This document shows, one piece after another, positions 17,252-24,724 of a DNA stretch of 64,000 bases. Within the stretch, counting starts at the first letter, position 1; every line of letters begins with the position of its first letter. The stretch is from Pseudoflavonifractor capillosus (GTDB lineage Bacteria > Bacillota > Clostridia > Oscillospirales > Oscillospiraceae). The notes below the pieces were generated by a model that was not told the origin of the DNA, searched no databases, and worked only from the letters and a program-made list of their open reading frames with translations. The stretch lies in the NCBI RefSeq assembly GCF_016902575.1, contig NZ_JACSNZ010000001.1:62001-126000 (forward strand). Direction: 5' to 3'. A program made the translations under genes and the position numbers.

Positions 17252-17839
17252 ATGGAAAATACGAATAAGCTCACAGGTAAAGACCTTATTAACGTCGGCA
17301 TTTATTCTGCCATGACCCTTGTTATTTTCTTTGTTGTCGGATTGCTGACCTCATTGCCGGTAGTGTACCCGTTTTTGTTCCTGATCTGGCCGATTGTTTG
17401 CGGTATTCCCATGATGCTGTATTACACAAAAATCAGGAAATTTGGAATGCTTACCATTACCGGCATTATTGGTGGTATTTTCTTCTACCTCATTGGTTAT
17501 GGGTGGATTGGTCTACTCGGCTGGTTTCTCGGCGGCCTTTTAGGTGATGTAGTGCTTAAAATTGGTGGCTATCAAAAGTTCAAGGTAACTGTTTTGAGTT
17601 ATGCTTGCTTCTGCCTCGGCATTATGGGGTGCCCAGCCAACCTTTGGTTTGCGGGAGAAGCCTATTGGGAAAACATTCATACTTCTATGGGGGATCAATA
17701 CGCTAATACGCTGCAATCCCTGATGCCATCGTGGATGCTGTATGTGGGCTTTGTGCTGCTGTTTGTAGGGGGTATTCTGGGCGCACTTCTGGGACATAAG
17801 ATGCTGAAAAAACATTTTGAAAGAGCGGGCATTGTGTAA
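17252..17839 (+). CDS. ECF transporter S component (MptD/Trep_Strep family)
   Basis: 195 residues with about five to six membrane helices and the short N-terminal tag typical of substrate-binding S components (TNKLTGKDLINVGIYSAMTL). S components capture the substrate and dock on the EcfT/EcfA module encoded by the next two genes. The Trep_Strep group has no firmly known substrate; the metal-regulator context suggests a metal chelate or related cofactor. The ATG at 17252 is preferred over a TTG two codons upstream, given GAAAGGA at suitable distance. The stop overlaps the ecfT start by one base. Confidence 0.85.
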   Translation: MENTNKLTGKDLINVGIYSAMTLVIFFVVGLLTSLPVVYPFLFLIWPIVCGIPMMLYYTKIRKFGMLTITGIIGGIFFYLIGYGWIGLLGWFLGGLLGDVVLKIGGYQKFKVTVLSYACFCLGIMGCPANLWFAGEAYWENIHTSMGDQYANTLQSLMPSWMLYVGFVLLFVGGILGALLGHKMLKKHFERAGIV

Positions 17840-18570
17840 TGGAACAGTTGCAGGCCGTTGTAGAAACACGAAGTGGCTTTCGTTTAGACCCCCGGACAAA
17901 GTTGCTGCTGATGGCTGTTGTTGCTACTGCGGAATTTCTATATAGCCACACCGCATTTATGATTGCGGTAGCCTTAATCCCATTTGTGTTGCTTTTAACG
18001 AACAGGCAATATAAAACGGCCATTATCTTTTTCTGCTTATTTACAGCAGGACTGTTCGTGCAAGCAGTTCAAAACTCCATTCAATTTCCTATGGTTATCA
18101 ATATGCTGGTGGTTCTGCTGGTGGGTTTAGTGCTGCGATTATTTCCTGCCTTTGTTATGGGTGCATATATCATTAAATCTACTACGGCCAGCGAGTGCAT
18201 TACTGCGCTAGGACGAATGCACATTGGACGGCAGATCACAATACCGCTCTCTGTCCTGTTCCGTTTCATTCCCACTATGCAGGAAGAATCCGCCGCTATA
18301 AAGGATGCCATGCGGATGCGTGAGGTGCAATTTGGAACGAAAAAGTTTTGGCAGAATCCAGCCGCTCTCATTGAATACCGTTTTATCCCTTTGATGATTT
18401 CGGTAGTCAAGATTGGGGACGACCTCTCTGCGGCTGCCCTGACACGCGGATTGGATAATCCTGTCCGCCGAACCAATATTACCAAAGTCGGTTTTACCGG
18501 CTGGGACTTGATAACGGTGCTGATTGCCGGAACCGCGCTGATAATTACATACTTTTTTAGTCCGTGGTAA
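17839..18570 (+). CDS. ecfT: ECF transporter T component (EcfT)
   Basis: 243 residues. Membrane scaffold that couples ATP hydrolysis by the A subunits to S-component toppling. N-terminal hydrophobic helices, then a cytoplasmic coupling region with the conserved Ala-Arg-Gly type element (AALTRGLDNP near residue 215). Start and S-component stop share the sequence TAATG, so translation is coupled. It lies in the canonical order S-T-A. Confidence 0.88.
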   Translation: MEQLQAVVETRSGFRLDPRTKLLLMAVVATAEFLYSHTAFMIAVALIPFVLLLTNRQYKTAIIFFCLFTAGLFVQAVQNSIQFPMVINMLVVLLVGLVLRLFPAFVMGAYIIKSTTASECITALGRMHIGRQITIPLSVLFRFIPTMQEESAAIKDAMRMREVQFGTKKFWQNPAALIEYRFIPLMISVVKIGDDLSAAALTRGLDNPVRRTNITKVGFTGWDLITVLIAGTALIITYFFSPW

Positions 18571-18582
18571 GGGGGTGTAGGA

Positions 18583-20085
18583 ATGATAGAGTTAAAGGAT
18601 GTTTCTTTCACTTATGAGAGTGGAGAAACGGAGAATAGCCTAAAACACATTGATCTCACAATCCATGACGGAGAAACAATTTTGTTCTGTGGGGAATCGG
18701 GATGCGGCAAAACAACCTTGACCCGCTTGATTAACGGTCTGATTCCGCATTATTACACGGGCAAGTTGGATGGGAAAGTGTTGCTGGACGGTAAGGAATT
18801 AAAAGACTACCCTCTGTACCAAATCGGACAGAGGGTGGGTTCGGTGTTTCAGAATCCGCGAACACAGTTTTACAACGTAGATACAACCAGCGAGATTGTG
18901 TTCGGGTGCGAGAATATGGGATTGCCGGTTCCTGAAATGACAAGGCGCCTTGAAGATACTACAAAGAGCTTGAAACTGGAAAAGCTGTTAAACCGAAGCC
19001 TGTTTGCATTGTCAGGTGGCGAAAAACAAAAAATTGCCTGTGCCTCGGCGGATGCGATCCATCCAGATATTTTTGTGTTGGATGAGCCTTCCTCAAATTT
19101 GGACATTGCAACGATTGAAGATTTAATGCAAGCCATTCGCCATTGGCAATCCGAGCAAAAAACTATTTTGGTAGCGGAACATCGGCTTTATTATCTTGTT
19201 CCTTTAGCTGATCGCATTATCTACATGAAACATGGAGAAATCAGCAAGGAATTTACAAGGCAGCAATTTCAATCACTGTCCCCCGAAACTTTACAGGAAA
19301 TGGGACTACGCGCCCTTGATCCATTCAACCTTCCACCGGAGGCCAAACCAAAAACGAAACCACCGACTTTACATATCAAGGACTTTCGATTTTCTTATGA
19401 TAAACACGGCCCCCTTATTGTGGACATTCCCGATTTGACGCTGCCACAAGGAGAAATCATTGGAATTATTGGGAATAACGGCGCGGGAAAATCCACATTT
19501 GCTCGCTGCCTGTGTGGATTGGACAAACGGGCTTTGGGTGAGTTAGAACTTAATGGACATTCTTATCGTGCAAAGCAGCGGTGCCACATATCTTACATGG
19601 TTATGCAAGATGTAAACCACCAACTGTTTACCGAGGATGTGTTGGATGAATTGCTTCTTAGTATGGACGGTGAGGACGAAAAAGAAAATACAGAACGGGC
19701 AAACCAGATTTTATCCAGCCTTGATTTAGCAGATAAAATCAAACTGCATCCCATGTCTTTATCTGGCGGGGAAAAGCAACGGGTAGCGATTGGAAGTGCT
19801 ATCGCCTCAAATAAGGAAATCCTTGTTTTTGACGAACCGACCAGTGGCTTAGACTATTTCCATATGGTAGAGGTGTCTGATAATTTGAACCGCTTAAAAG
19901 ACATGGGGAAAAACCTATTCCTGATTACCCATGATCCTGAATTGATTTATAAGTGTTGTACTTATCTTCTGTTTATTCAAGAGAATAAGGTGCTATGGCA
20001 TCGGCCAATGGATGATGAAGCAATCAAACTCTTACGGGCATTTTTCTCACATGAAAAAGGAGCAGATATAACCAATGCGTCTTAG
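18583..20085 (+). CDS. ecfA: Fused ECF transporter ATPase (EcfA-EcfA')
   Basis: 500 residues containing two complete ABC ATPase domains in one chain. Domain 1: Walker A GESGCGKTTL, signature LSGGEKQK, Walker B IFVLDEPSSNLD. Domain 2 (from about residue 265): GNNGAGKSTF, LSGGEKQR, LVFDEPTSGLD. In most ECF systems these are separate EcfA1 and EcfA2. With the upstream S and T genes it makes a complete dedicated importer. The 3' end overlaps the regulator gene by 11 nt. Confidence 0.92.
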   Translation: MIELKDVSFTYESGETENSLKHIDLTIHDGETILFCGESGCGKTTLTRLINGLIPHYYTGKLDGKVLLDGKELKDYPLYQIGQRVGSVFQNPRTQFYNVDTTSEIVFGCENMGLPVPEMTRRLEDTTKSLKLEKLLNRSLFALSGGEKQKIACASADAIHPDIFVLDEPSSNLDIATIEDLMQAIRHWQSEQKTILVAEHRLYYLVPLADRIIYMKHGEISKEFTRQQFQSLSPETLQEMGLRALDPFNLPPEAKPKTKPPTLHIKDFRFSYDKHGPLIVDIPDLTLPQGEIIGIIGNNGAGKSTFARCLCGLDKRALGELELNGHSYRAKQRCHISYMVMQDVNHQLFTEDVLDELLLSMDGEDEKENTERANQILSSLDLADKIKLHPMSLSGGEKQRVAIGSAIASNKEILVFDEPTSGLDYFHMVEVSDNLNRLKDMGKNLFLITHDPELIYKCCTYLLFIQENKVLWHRPMDDEAIKLLRAFFSHEKGADITNAS

Positions 20086-20449
20086 CAAAACGCTTCATGC
20101 GTCCGGGGAGGACTACCTGGAAACCATCCTTGTTCTCCAAAAGAAACGCGGTATGGTGCGCTCCGTGGATGTTGCCCGGCACATGGGATTCACCAAGCCG
20201 AGCATCACCCACGCCATTACAACACTGCAGACCGGCGGATTTGTCGAGCGGGACGAGGAAGGCTTCATTCGCTTGACCGATGTGGGCCGCGAGGTGGCCG
20301 AGCGCACCTATGAGAAGCACTGCTTTTTCACGGAAATGCTCATAGAGGCCGGCGTGGATCAAGAAACGGCTGAGGCCGATGCCTGCCGGATGGAACACGC
20401 CATCAGCGAGAACAGTTTTCAGCACCTGAAGGTCAAGCGCCAGGGATAA
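20075..20449 (+). CDS. DtxR/MntR-family metal-dependent regulator
   Basis: 124 residues. N-terminal winged helix (EDYLETILVLQKKRGMVRSV, then DVARHMGFTKPSITHAI) and metal-binding dimerisation domain with DACRMEHAIS, whose Cys, Glu and His are typical ligands. It lacks the C-terminal SH3-like domain of long DtxR proteins, so it is MntR-sized. Overlap with the ATPase gene shows it is the last gene of the ECF operon. It probably acts at the palindrome at 17136-17153. The codon use is more GC-rich than in the ECF genes before it, suggesting a different origin. Confidence 0.88.
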   Translation: MRLSKTLHASGEDYLETILVLQKKRGMVRSVDVARHMGFTKPSITHAITTLQTGGFVERDEEGFIRLTDVGREVAERTYEKHCFFTEMLIEAGVDQETAEADACRMEHAISENSFQHLKVKRQG

Positions 20450-20460
20450 ATCTTATTTAG

Positions 20461-20505
20461 AAAGGGCGGGCAGAGAAAATAGATCTTTGTCCGCCCCTTT
20501 TCTCT
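20461..20505 (+). terminator. Terminator of the ECF operon
   Basis: AAAGGGCGGGC (20461-20471) pairs with the CCGCCCCTTT region (20491-20500) with one G-T/bulge, followed by TTCTCT. Confidence 0.75.
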
Positions 20506-20649
20506 GTGTCAAAGCTGCGAGATTTTTGACGGAAACAACTGGCTGATGGGAAAAATTACCGTTCAGTCAAAATCCAGTGATCTTTGCCATTTACACTTAA
20601 TGTGGCATTTTGAAGCCATATACGGGTAGAAAGGACGGGAGGGATGTCT

Positions 20650-20721
20650 ATGAGACGGAGAAATCAAAATAGCAGAGGTAATTTTAAGTTACAACAGGCG
20701 GTCTTATTCCAGAGAGAATGA
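20650..20721 (+). CDS. Possible 23-residue basic peptide
   Basis: ATG with GGGAGGG 6 nt upstream; peptide begins MRRRNQNSRGNFKLQQ and is strongly basic. Its last codons lie inside a terminator stem, so translation could influence termination. May be spurious. Confidence 0.3.
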   Translation: MRRRNQNSRGNFKLQQAVLFQRE

Positions 20722-20737
20722 GGCCGCCTTTTCTTTT
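20696..20737 (+). terminator. Strong intrinsic terminator
   Basis: AGGCGGTCTTATTC (20696-20709) pairs along all 14 positions (with G-T pairs) with GAATGAGGCCGCCT (20716-20729), followed by TTTTCTTTT. Confidence 0.85.
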
Positions 20738-21158
20738 ATAATCCGACAAAAATCAACAAAGTTTTCGGAACAACACTGCACCTAAGATGATTGGCAGGCC
20801 CGCCGCCTGCTTGTAGCAGCGGCATCGGGCTCGTGTGCAAAGTGTGGTTCAGATGGCAGGGAGCCAGAAGTGCATGATGGAAAGATGGATCATGCACATA
20901 AAGAGGTCCGTCCATCTGCTTACATTTCGACACACAGCTTACTTTACAATACGGTTCTTCCGTCGCCCTTTTCACGGGAGCAGGCGGGAACATCGCAAAT
21001 CGAGCGATAAGCCTCCTCCTGCGGGCGCTGGAAGTAATGACGGACTTCTTTATGTGTATCACACGGCCGGCAGCTCACCTTTGCGGTGTGCGGCTGGCCG
21101 CGTTTCTTTATATGGCAAGAAAAGACGCCCGTTAGTTCGGTGCCGGTCTCCGCCAAAG

Positions 21159-21187
21159 GTTCAAGAATTCCCTAAAAATTCTTGAAC
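21159..21187. promoter_or_regulatory. Perfect inverted repeat before sigma-like gene
   Basis: GTTCAAGAATT (21159-21169) and AATTCTTGAAC (21177-21187) with loop CCCTAAA. No T tract follows, so an operator or RNA hairpin is more likely than a terminator. It ends 19 bp before the ATG of the sigma-like gene, close to its ribosome site. Confidence 0.65.
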
Positions 21188-21205
21188 TATTTGGAGGATA
21201 AGGCC

Positions 21206-21619
21206 ATGTGGCAACGAAATAATGGACGAGCAGAGGAAGAACTGCAAATCAAGTTTACAGGTTACTTAATCCAGGCGGTCAGGCGAACCCAGCGGGATTA
21301 TCTGAAGGTCCTTTATGCGTACAGCAATCAGGAGACCTTGACGGATACGATCTTTGCTGTGAGCCAGACGCTGGAGCAGGAAGTGATGGAGCGGCTGCCC
21401 CTCTGGGAGAAAATCGAGAGCAGCGCGCTCCTGTATGCCTTGAAACAGCTGGACGAGCGGGAACGGTATGTGTTCCTGGCCCGCGTGCTGGACAAGCGCC
21501 CATTCGATGTGATCGGTGTGCAACTGGGATTGTCGTATAAGGGTGCGGCTGCGGTGTATTACCGGGCCATTCGGAAGTTGAAGAAGAGCATCGAGGGGGT
21601 GAACGGATATGACATTTGA
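21206..21619 (+). CDS. Sigma-70-like factor of conjugative-element type
   Basis: 137 residues from the ATG at 21206 (TTGGAGGATAAGGCC upstream). Region 4 is clear at the C terminus: LKQLDERERYVFLARVLDKR, then FDVIGVQLGLSYKGAAAVYY. The N terminus is reduced relative to ECF sigmas. Similar factors sit in the regulatory segment of Tn916/Tn1549-type elements and control transfer genes. Its stop overlaps the start of a small HTH_16-like gene by 11 nt, as in those elements. Confidence 0.85.
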   Translation: MWQRNNGRAEEELQIKFTGYLIQAVRRTQRDYLKVLYAYSNQETLTDTIFAVSQTLEQEVMERLPLWEKIESSALLYALKQLDERERYVFLARVLDKRPFDVIGVQLGLSYKGAAAVYYRAIRKLKKSIEGVNGYDI

Positions 21620-21791
21620 ACAGATGCTGCGGCGAGCCAAGGACGGTGACCATGAGGCCATCACAAGCATTTTGCTCATGTATCGGCCCCTGCTGCTCAA
21701 GTATGCCGTGATCAACGGCAGACTGGACGAGGATCTGTACCAGGAGTTGTGCATCACGCTGATGCGGGCGATTGACCTGTTCCGGATTTAA
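21609..21791 (+). CDS. HTH_16-like small regulatory protein (Tn916-type)
   Basis: 60 residues: MTFEQMLRRAKDGDHEAITS, then ILLMYRPLLLKYAVINGRLD, and EDLYQELCITLMRAIDLFRI. This is the pattern of the conjugative-transposon helix-turn-helix domain, related to sigma region 2. Overlaps the preceding sigma-like gene; together they may act as a split sigma factor, one chain supplying region 2 and the other region 4. That division of labour is inferred from the domain content. Confidence 0.8.
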   Translation: MTFEQMLRRAKDGDHEAITSILLMYRPLLLKYAVINGRLDEDLYQELCITLMRAIDLFRI

Positions 21792-21800
21792 GTCTATGAG

Positions 21801-21833
21801 AAAGGCCCTGAGATCACCGTCTCAGGGTCTTTC
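21801..21833 (+). terminator. Terminator after the HTH_16-like gene
   Basis: AAAGGCCCTGAGA (21801-21813) pairs with TCTCAGGGTCTTT (21820-21832) with one G-T pair. Confidence 0.8.
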
Positions 21834-21945
21834 CCGTGGGCTTAAAATGGACTTGACGCTCAAACTCCTTACGCTGTAAGCTGTTCCGCCCAGCAGGTTT
21901 ATTCAGATGCAGCAATACTTTTTAAATTATTCTCAAACTGCCTCA

Positions 21946-21974
21946 TTGCATGGAAAAGTTTACTCCACTATAAT
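21946..21974 (+). promoter_or_regulatory. Promoter of the alkyltransferase-like gene
   Basis: TTGCAT (21946-21951), 17-bp spacer, TATAAT (21969-21974), 22 bp before the ATG. Confidence 0.75.
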
Positions 21975-21995
21975 TAAGACAGGAGGTGTTGAGAG

Positions 21996-22475
21996 ATGGC
22001 AAATGAAGATAAAAAAGATTTTAATGCAATGCTACACGATAGCAAGGATATGCCTAAAGTTCAGACCATTACTGATCAGAAAAGCATTGAGAAATATGGC
22101 GGAAACAGAATGTACTTTGCCCCACCGATTGACTATGACAAGGTGATGAAACAAATTCCTTACGGTAAAGTAATCACTGTCGGAAAAATCCGTGAATATT
22201 TTGCTGAACTGAACGGGGCAGATTTCACAGAGCCTATCACAGCCGGGATTTTTGTATCTATTGCAGCATGGGCGAGTTACCAGCGTTCCGAGGATGAAAC
22301 CCCGTATTGGCGAACCTTAAAGGCAAATGGGGAATTGAACGCAAAATATCCCGGCGGTATAGAAGCACAAAAGGAAAAGCTGGAAGCAGAAGGTCACACA
22401 ATTATTCAGAAAGGACGCACAAATATAAAATATTTCGTAAAGGACTATGAAAGTGTTCTTTTTGACTTGAAATAA
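21996..22475 (+). CDS. MGMT-family alkyltransferase-like protein without the acceptor cysteine
   Basis: 159 residues. The central part (VMKQIPYGKVITVGKIREYF, then FVSIAAWAS) matches the DNA-binding helix-turn-helix of O6-alkylguanine DNA alkyltransferases, and the expected PCHR active site is replaced by PYWRTL. So it cannot accept alkyl groups in the usual way and resembles ATL proteins, which bind alkylated bases and recruit repair. About 50 extra N-terminal residues precede the domain. GGAGGTG precedes the ATG; it has its own consensus promoter and looks like a single-gene unit of lower GC than its neighbours. Confidence 0.78.
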   Translation: MANEDKKDFNAMLHDSKDMPKVQTITDQKSIEKYGGNRMYFAPPIDYDKVMKQIPYGKVITVGKIREYFAELNGADFTEPITAGIFVSIAAWASYQRSEDETPYWRTLKANGELNAKYPGGIEAQKEKLEAEGHTIIQKGRTNIKYFVKDYESVLFDLK

Positions 22476-22625
22476 GAAGTTTTAATTTGCTAAACGTATT
22501 ATTATCAGACCGGCCAGCCCTAAATTATCGAAACTGAATACCAGCCGGCCATCGGCGGCACCACCGAGCAGGAAACCATTGAGACCCGCTGCTAATTCAG
22601 CAAGATTCGCATTGGCCTGTCCTAT

Positions 22626-22655
22626 TGGCAACAGGGCCTGCTCTGTGTTATACTA
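22626..22655 (+). promoter_or_regulatory. Promoter of the VbhA/Fic operon
   Basis: TTGGCA (22626-22631), 18-bp spacer, TATACT (22650-22655), 24 bp before the antitoxin ATG. The preceding segment near 22530-22602 ends an open frame reading GGTTEQETIETRC and a stop, probably a decayed gene end. Confidence 0.6.
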
Positions 22656-22679
22656 AAATCAATAGGAGGTGAAGGCGCT

Positions 22680-22883
22680 ATGAGTCCATTGGAAAAGAAA
22701 CGGATTGCAGCGGTCAAGACGGCCGACGCCATCAACGCCATTGAGGGCGCGCCGATTTCCAGCTATGCACGGTCGCTGTCTGCCAGCTGGGCCCGCGGTG
22801 AGCTGACGGGCGAACAGATGAAGCAGGCATTGCTGGCACATCATCGCCGGATTGCGGAGCAGGAGCGCCAGAGCCGTGTCTGA
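22680..22883 (+). CDS. VbhA-family antitoxin of Fic protein
   Basis: 67 residues, three predicted helices. The first helix carries DAINAIEG, the site of the Fic inhibitory motif (S/T)xxxE(G/N): the Glu-Gly pair is present but the Ser/Thr is replaced by Ile. The second half (SYARSLSASWARGELTGEQM) is typical of VbhA antitoxins. It blocks ATP positioning in the Fic active site. GGAGGTGAAGGCGCT precedes the ATG. The coding end overlaps the fic start by 8 nt, ensuring antitoxin is made first. Confidence 0.82.
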   Translation: MSPLEKKRIAAVKTADAINAIEGAPISSYARSLSASWARGELTGEQMKQALLAHHRRIAEQERQSRV

Positions 22884-23592
22884 CCCGTACCTGTATGAAG
22901 ATGTGCCTGTCTTGAAAAATAAGCTGGGCATCAAAAATGAGCAAACACTGGATCGCATCGAGGCCGAGCAATCCAGAGCAAATATGATGTTGTTATACGA
23001 ACAGGGCTTTCAGGACTTTTCTCCAAATGGCCTACGGGAGATCCACCGATGCCTGTTTGGCGACATTTACGAATGGGCCGGCCAGTACCGCATCATCAAT
23101 ATCGAGAAGCGGGAGAAGCTGCTGGCAGGCCGAAGCGTTTGGTACAGCAATGAGGACCGGATAGAGGAAGATCTCGACGAGGCGTTTGGACGGCTGAGAA
23201 ATGCTCACTGGAACGGCATCAGCCGGGAGCAATTTGTTCACCAGCTTACCAGCCTTTTCCCGCCGATCTGGCAGGTGCATCCCTTCCGGGAGGGCAATAC
23301 CCGAACGGTTGTAATGATGATGACCTTTTTTGTGGAGCATCATGGATACTCTATGGATCAGGAGCTGATGGCTGCCAGTGCCGCCTATGTCCGCGACTCT
23401 TTTGTGATGGCCTCCCTGGATCAGTTTTCAGAATTTGAGCATTTGGAGCGCATTTTGCTGGACGCTGTTTGTGATGAACCGATTGATTACAGCGAGGAAA
23501 GCCTGGAGGAGCCTGCCGAAGTACCGGAAAAATATCGCAAATACCAGAAGGAGCCTTGTGTACCGGAGCCGCATTACCGGCGTGAGGAATAA
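22876..23592 (+). CDS. fic: Fic-domain AMP-transferase toxin
   Basis: 238 residues from a GTG at 22876 inside the antitoxin gene, with AGGAG 10 nt upstream. Contains FGDIYEWAGQYR and the Fic motif HPFREGNTR (nt 23278-23304; consensus HxFx(D/E)GNGR), with Thr in place of the second Gly. The catalytic His is present. Such proteins AMPylate targets, in VbhT the gyrase B subunit. The element probably uses it as an addiction module. The C-terminal 40 residues are acidic and Pro-rich. Confidence 0.88.
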   Translation: MSDPYLYEDVPVLKNKLGIKNEQTLDRIEAEQSRANMMLLYEQGFQDFSPNGLREIHRCLFGDIYEWAGQYRIINIEKREKLLAGRSVWYSNEDRIEEDLDEAFGRLRNAHWNGISREQFVHQLTSLFPPIWQVHPFREGNTRTVVMMMTFFVEHHGYSMDQELMAASAAYVRDSFVMASLDQFSEFEHLERILLDAVCDEPIDYSEESLEEPAEVPEKYRKYQKEPCVPEPHYRREE

Positions 23593-23596
23593 AAGG

Positions 23597-23630
23597 AGCG
23601 CACAGCGGAAGAAGATCCGTTGTGCGCTTG
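23597..23630. terminator. Bidirectional terminator between fic and winged-helix copy 1
   Basis: AGCGCACAGCGGA (23597-23609) pairs with TCCGTTGTGCGCT (23616-23628) apart from one G-T pair. Lies between two convergent genes. Confidence 0.78.
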
Positions 23631-23632
23631 CT

Positions 23633-24048
23633 TCATTTTGGTGAGATGCCTGGGGCAACGAATTTGTAACCGTGCCCCCGCACTGTTTCGATGATGCCAG
23701 CCCCCAGCTTGCGGCGGAGCTTGTAGACCATGCTGGAGATCCCCGTCCAACTGGCGTCAAAGGAGTCTGCGGCGACGGCCTCATAGATTTGGCGGGCGGT
23801 GAACACCTGCCCCGGCCGGCAGGCCAGCAGGAGCAGAATATCAAACTCCATTGGTGTCAACTCCACCGTTTGGCCGACCTGCCATACCAGCCTGCGCTGC
23901 GGGTCGATCTGCAGGGAGCCAAAGAGCAGCGGCGTGTCTGCGGAGGTGGCCACCGTGGAGAAATCTGCGACAGAAGCAAGGGCCGTCACGGTGTTTGCAA
24001 AGATGGTGTCCTCGCCGTCACTGAAGGATAAAATTATAAACTTCCCAA
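23633..24048 (-). CDS. Receiver-less OmpR-type winged-helix protein, copy 1 (start needs -1 frame change)
   Basis: About 138 residues: a 50-residue N-terminal segment (GKFIILSFSDGEDTIF...) and a complete trans_reg_C DNA-binding domain (VELTPMEFDILLLL, GQVFTARQIYEAV, SSMVYKLRRKLG, ETVRGHGYKF). No phosphoacceptor receiver domain. GGAGG (24057-24061) is 8 nt before TTG at 24048, but that frame reads TTG-GGA-AGT-TTA-TAA; the conserved protein is in the -1 frame beginning GGG at 24046. An in-frame GTG at 23989 would lose the conserved N terminus. Last gene of an ABC-transporter operon; homologous copies at 26269 and 48096 share the same feature. Confidence 0.75.
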
Positions 24049-24082
24049 GTGGATCACCTCCAAGTATAACAAGGCACTTTAG

Positions 24083-24724
24083 TTACAGGTCAACAAGTTC
24101 AAAACGCTTCGATGCAACGCGATAGGTCAAAATGTTGCTGATAATATAGATCAAGATACCGATGCCCAATATGGGAAGCTGCCTTATCAAATCGCCTGTC
24201 TGTAAACTGTCAAGCCATGTAAAGGACGGCAGATGTACGCTGTATTCCATCAACGCGATTACCGCAGTTGCCGGGATAATGGCAATTACAAACGCTTTGC
24301 CTACTTGGTATGCAGACTGAAAAAGCACAGTTAGGTACAGAAAGTTAAATATGGCATAGACAATCAGGCCAAAGCCAAAGTATGCCACATTCGCCTCAAT
24401 GCCAACAGGATTGCCGTCAGGGAGCGTCCACAAGCGGATGATTGAAAACGGTATGCAGATAATAAGTTGTGCAATCTCGATGCTAACGAACAGCAGGCAT
24501 TTACTTTTTACCACATGGCGCTTTTTGATGGGAAGCGTAGCTGTGTAAAAGGCGTCGGAATTTTCTCTGGCAAATTGGGAGGTAAAATATAGTCCGAGGC
24601 AACCAAAGAAAAAGATCATGCCATACGGATATGCGGGAACCAGAAGCAGTGCCCCGATCAGCAGGAACAGATAGACAACGGAATGTACGGCAAGGTGCCA
24701 CTCTTTATAGAGTAAATTAGACAT
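24083..24724 (-). CDS. ABC-2-type transporter permease
   Basis: 213 residues with about six hydrophobic helices, no ATPase motif. The ATG at 24724 is chosen (GGGGGACTTATA upstream); it overlaps the ATPase stop by 8 nt. With the preceding ATPase it forms a two-gene exporter of the type used for drug or peptide resistance or bacteriocin immunity. The substrate is unknown. The winged-helix gene follows about 35 nt downstream. Confidence 0.8.
   Translation of the reverse strand: MSNLLYKEWHLAVHSVVYLFLLIGALLLVPAYPYGMIFFFGCLGLYFTSQFARENSDAFYTATLPIKKRHVVKSKCLLFVSIEIAQLIICIPFSIIRLWTLPDGNPVGIEANVAYFGFGLIVYAIFNFLYLTVLFQSAYQVGKAFVIAIIPATAVIALMEYSVHLPSFTWLDSLQTGDLIRQLPILGIGILIYIISNILTYRVASKRFELVDL

Larger units (their letters stand above)
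20506..21205. other. 700-bp gene-poor region before the Tn916-like regulatory genes
   Basis: No convincing gene. It holds a 23-codon plus-strand frame with a good ribosome site (20650-20721), a strong terminator over that frame's end, and a perfect 11-bp inverted repeat just before the sigma-like gene. A minus-strand Cys-rich 70-codon frame (20944-21156) has no ribosome-binding site. A regulatory RNA or leader is plausible. Confidence 0.5.

Noticed and set aside
20944-21156. Minus-strand Cys-rich 70-codon frame
   Set aside because: Cys spacing looked like a zinc finger, but it would need a TTG start without ribosome site and lies opposite a regulatory region. Left as uncertain, not annotated as a gene.
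22530-22602. Open frame ending GGTTEQETIETRC before the VbhA gene
   Set aside because: May be the tail of a lost gene, but too short and without a match I can name.
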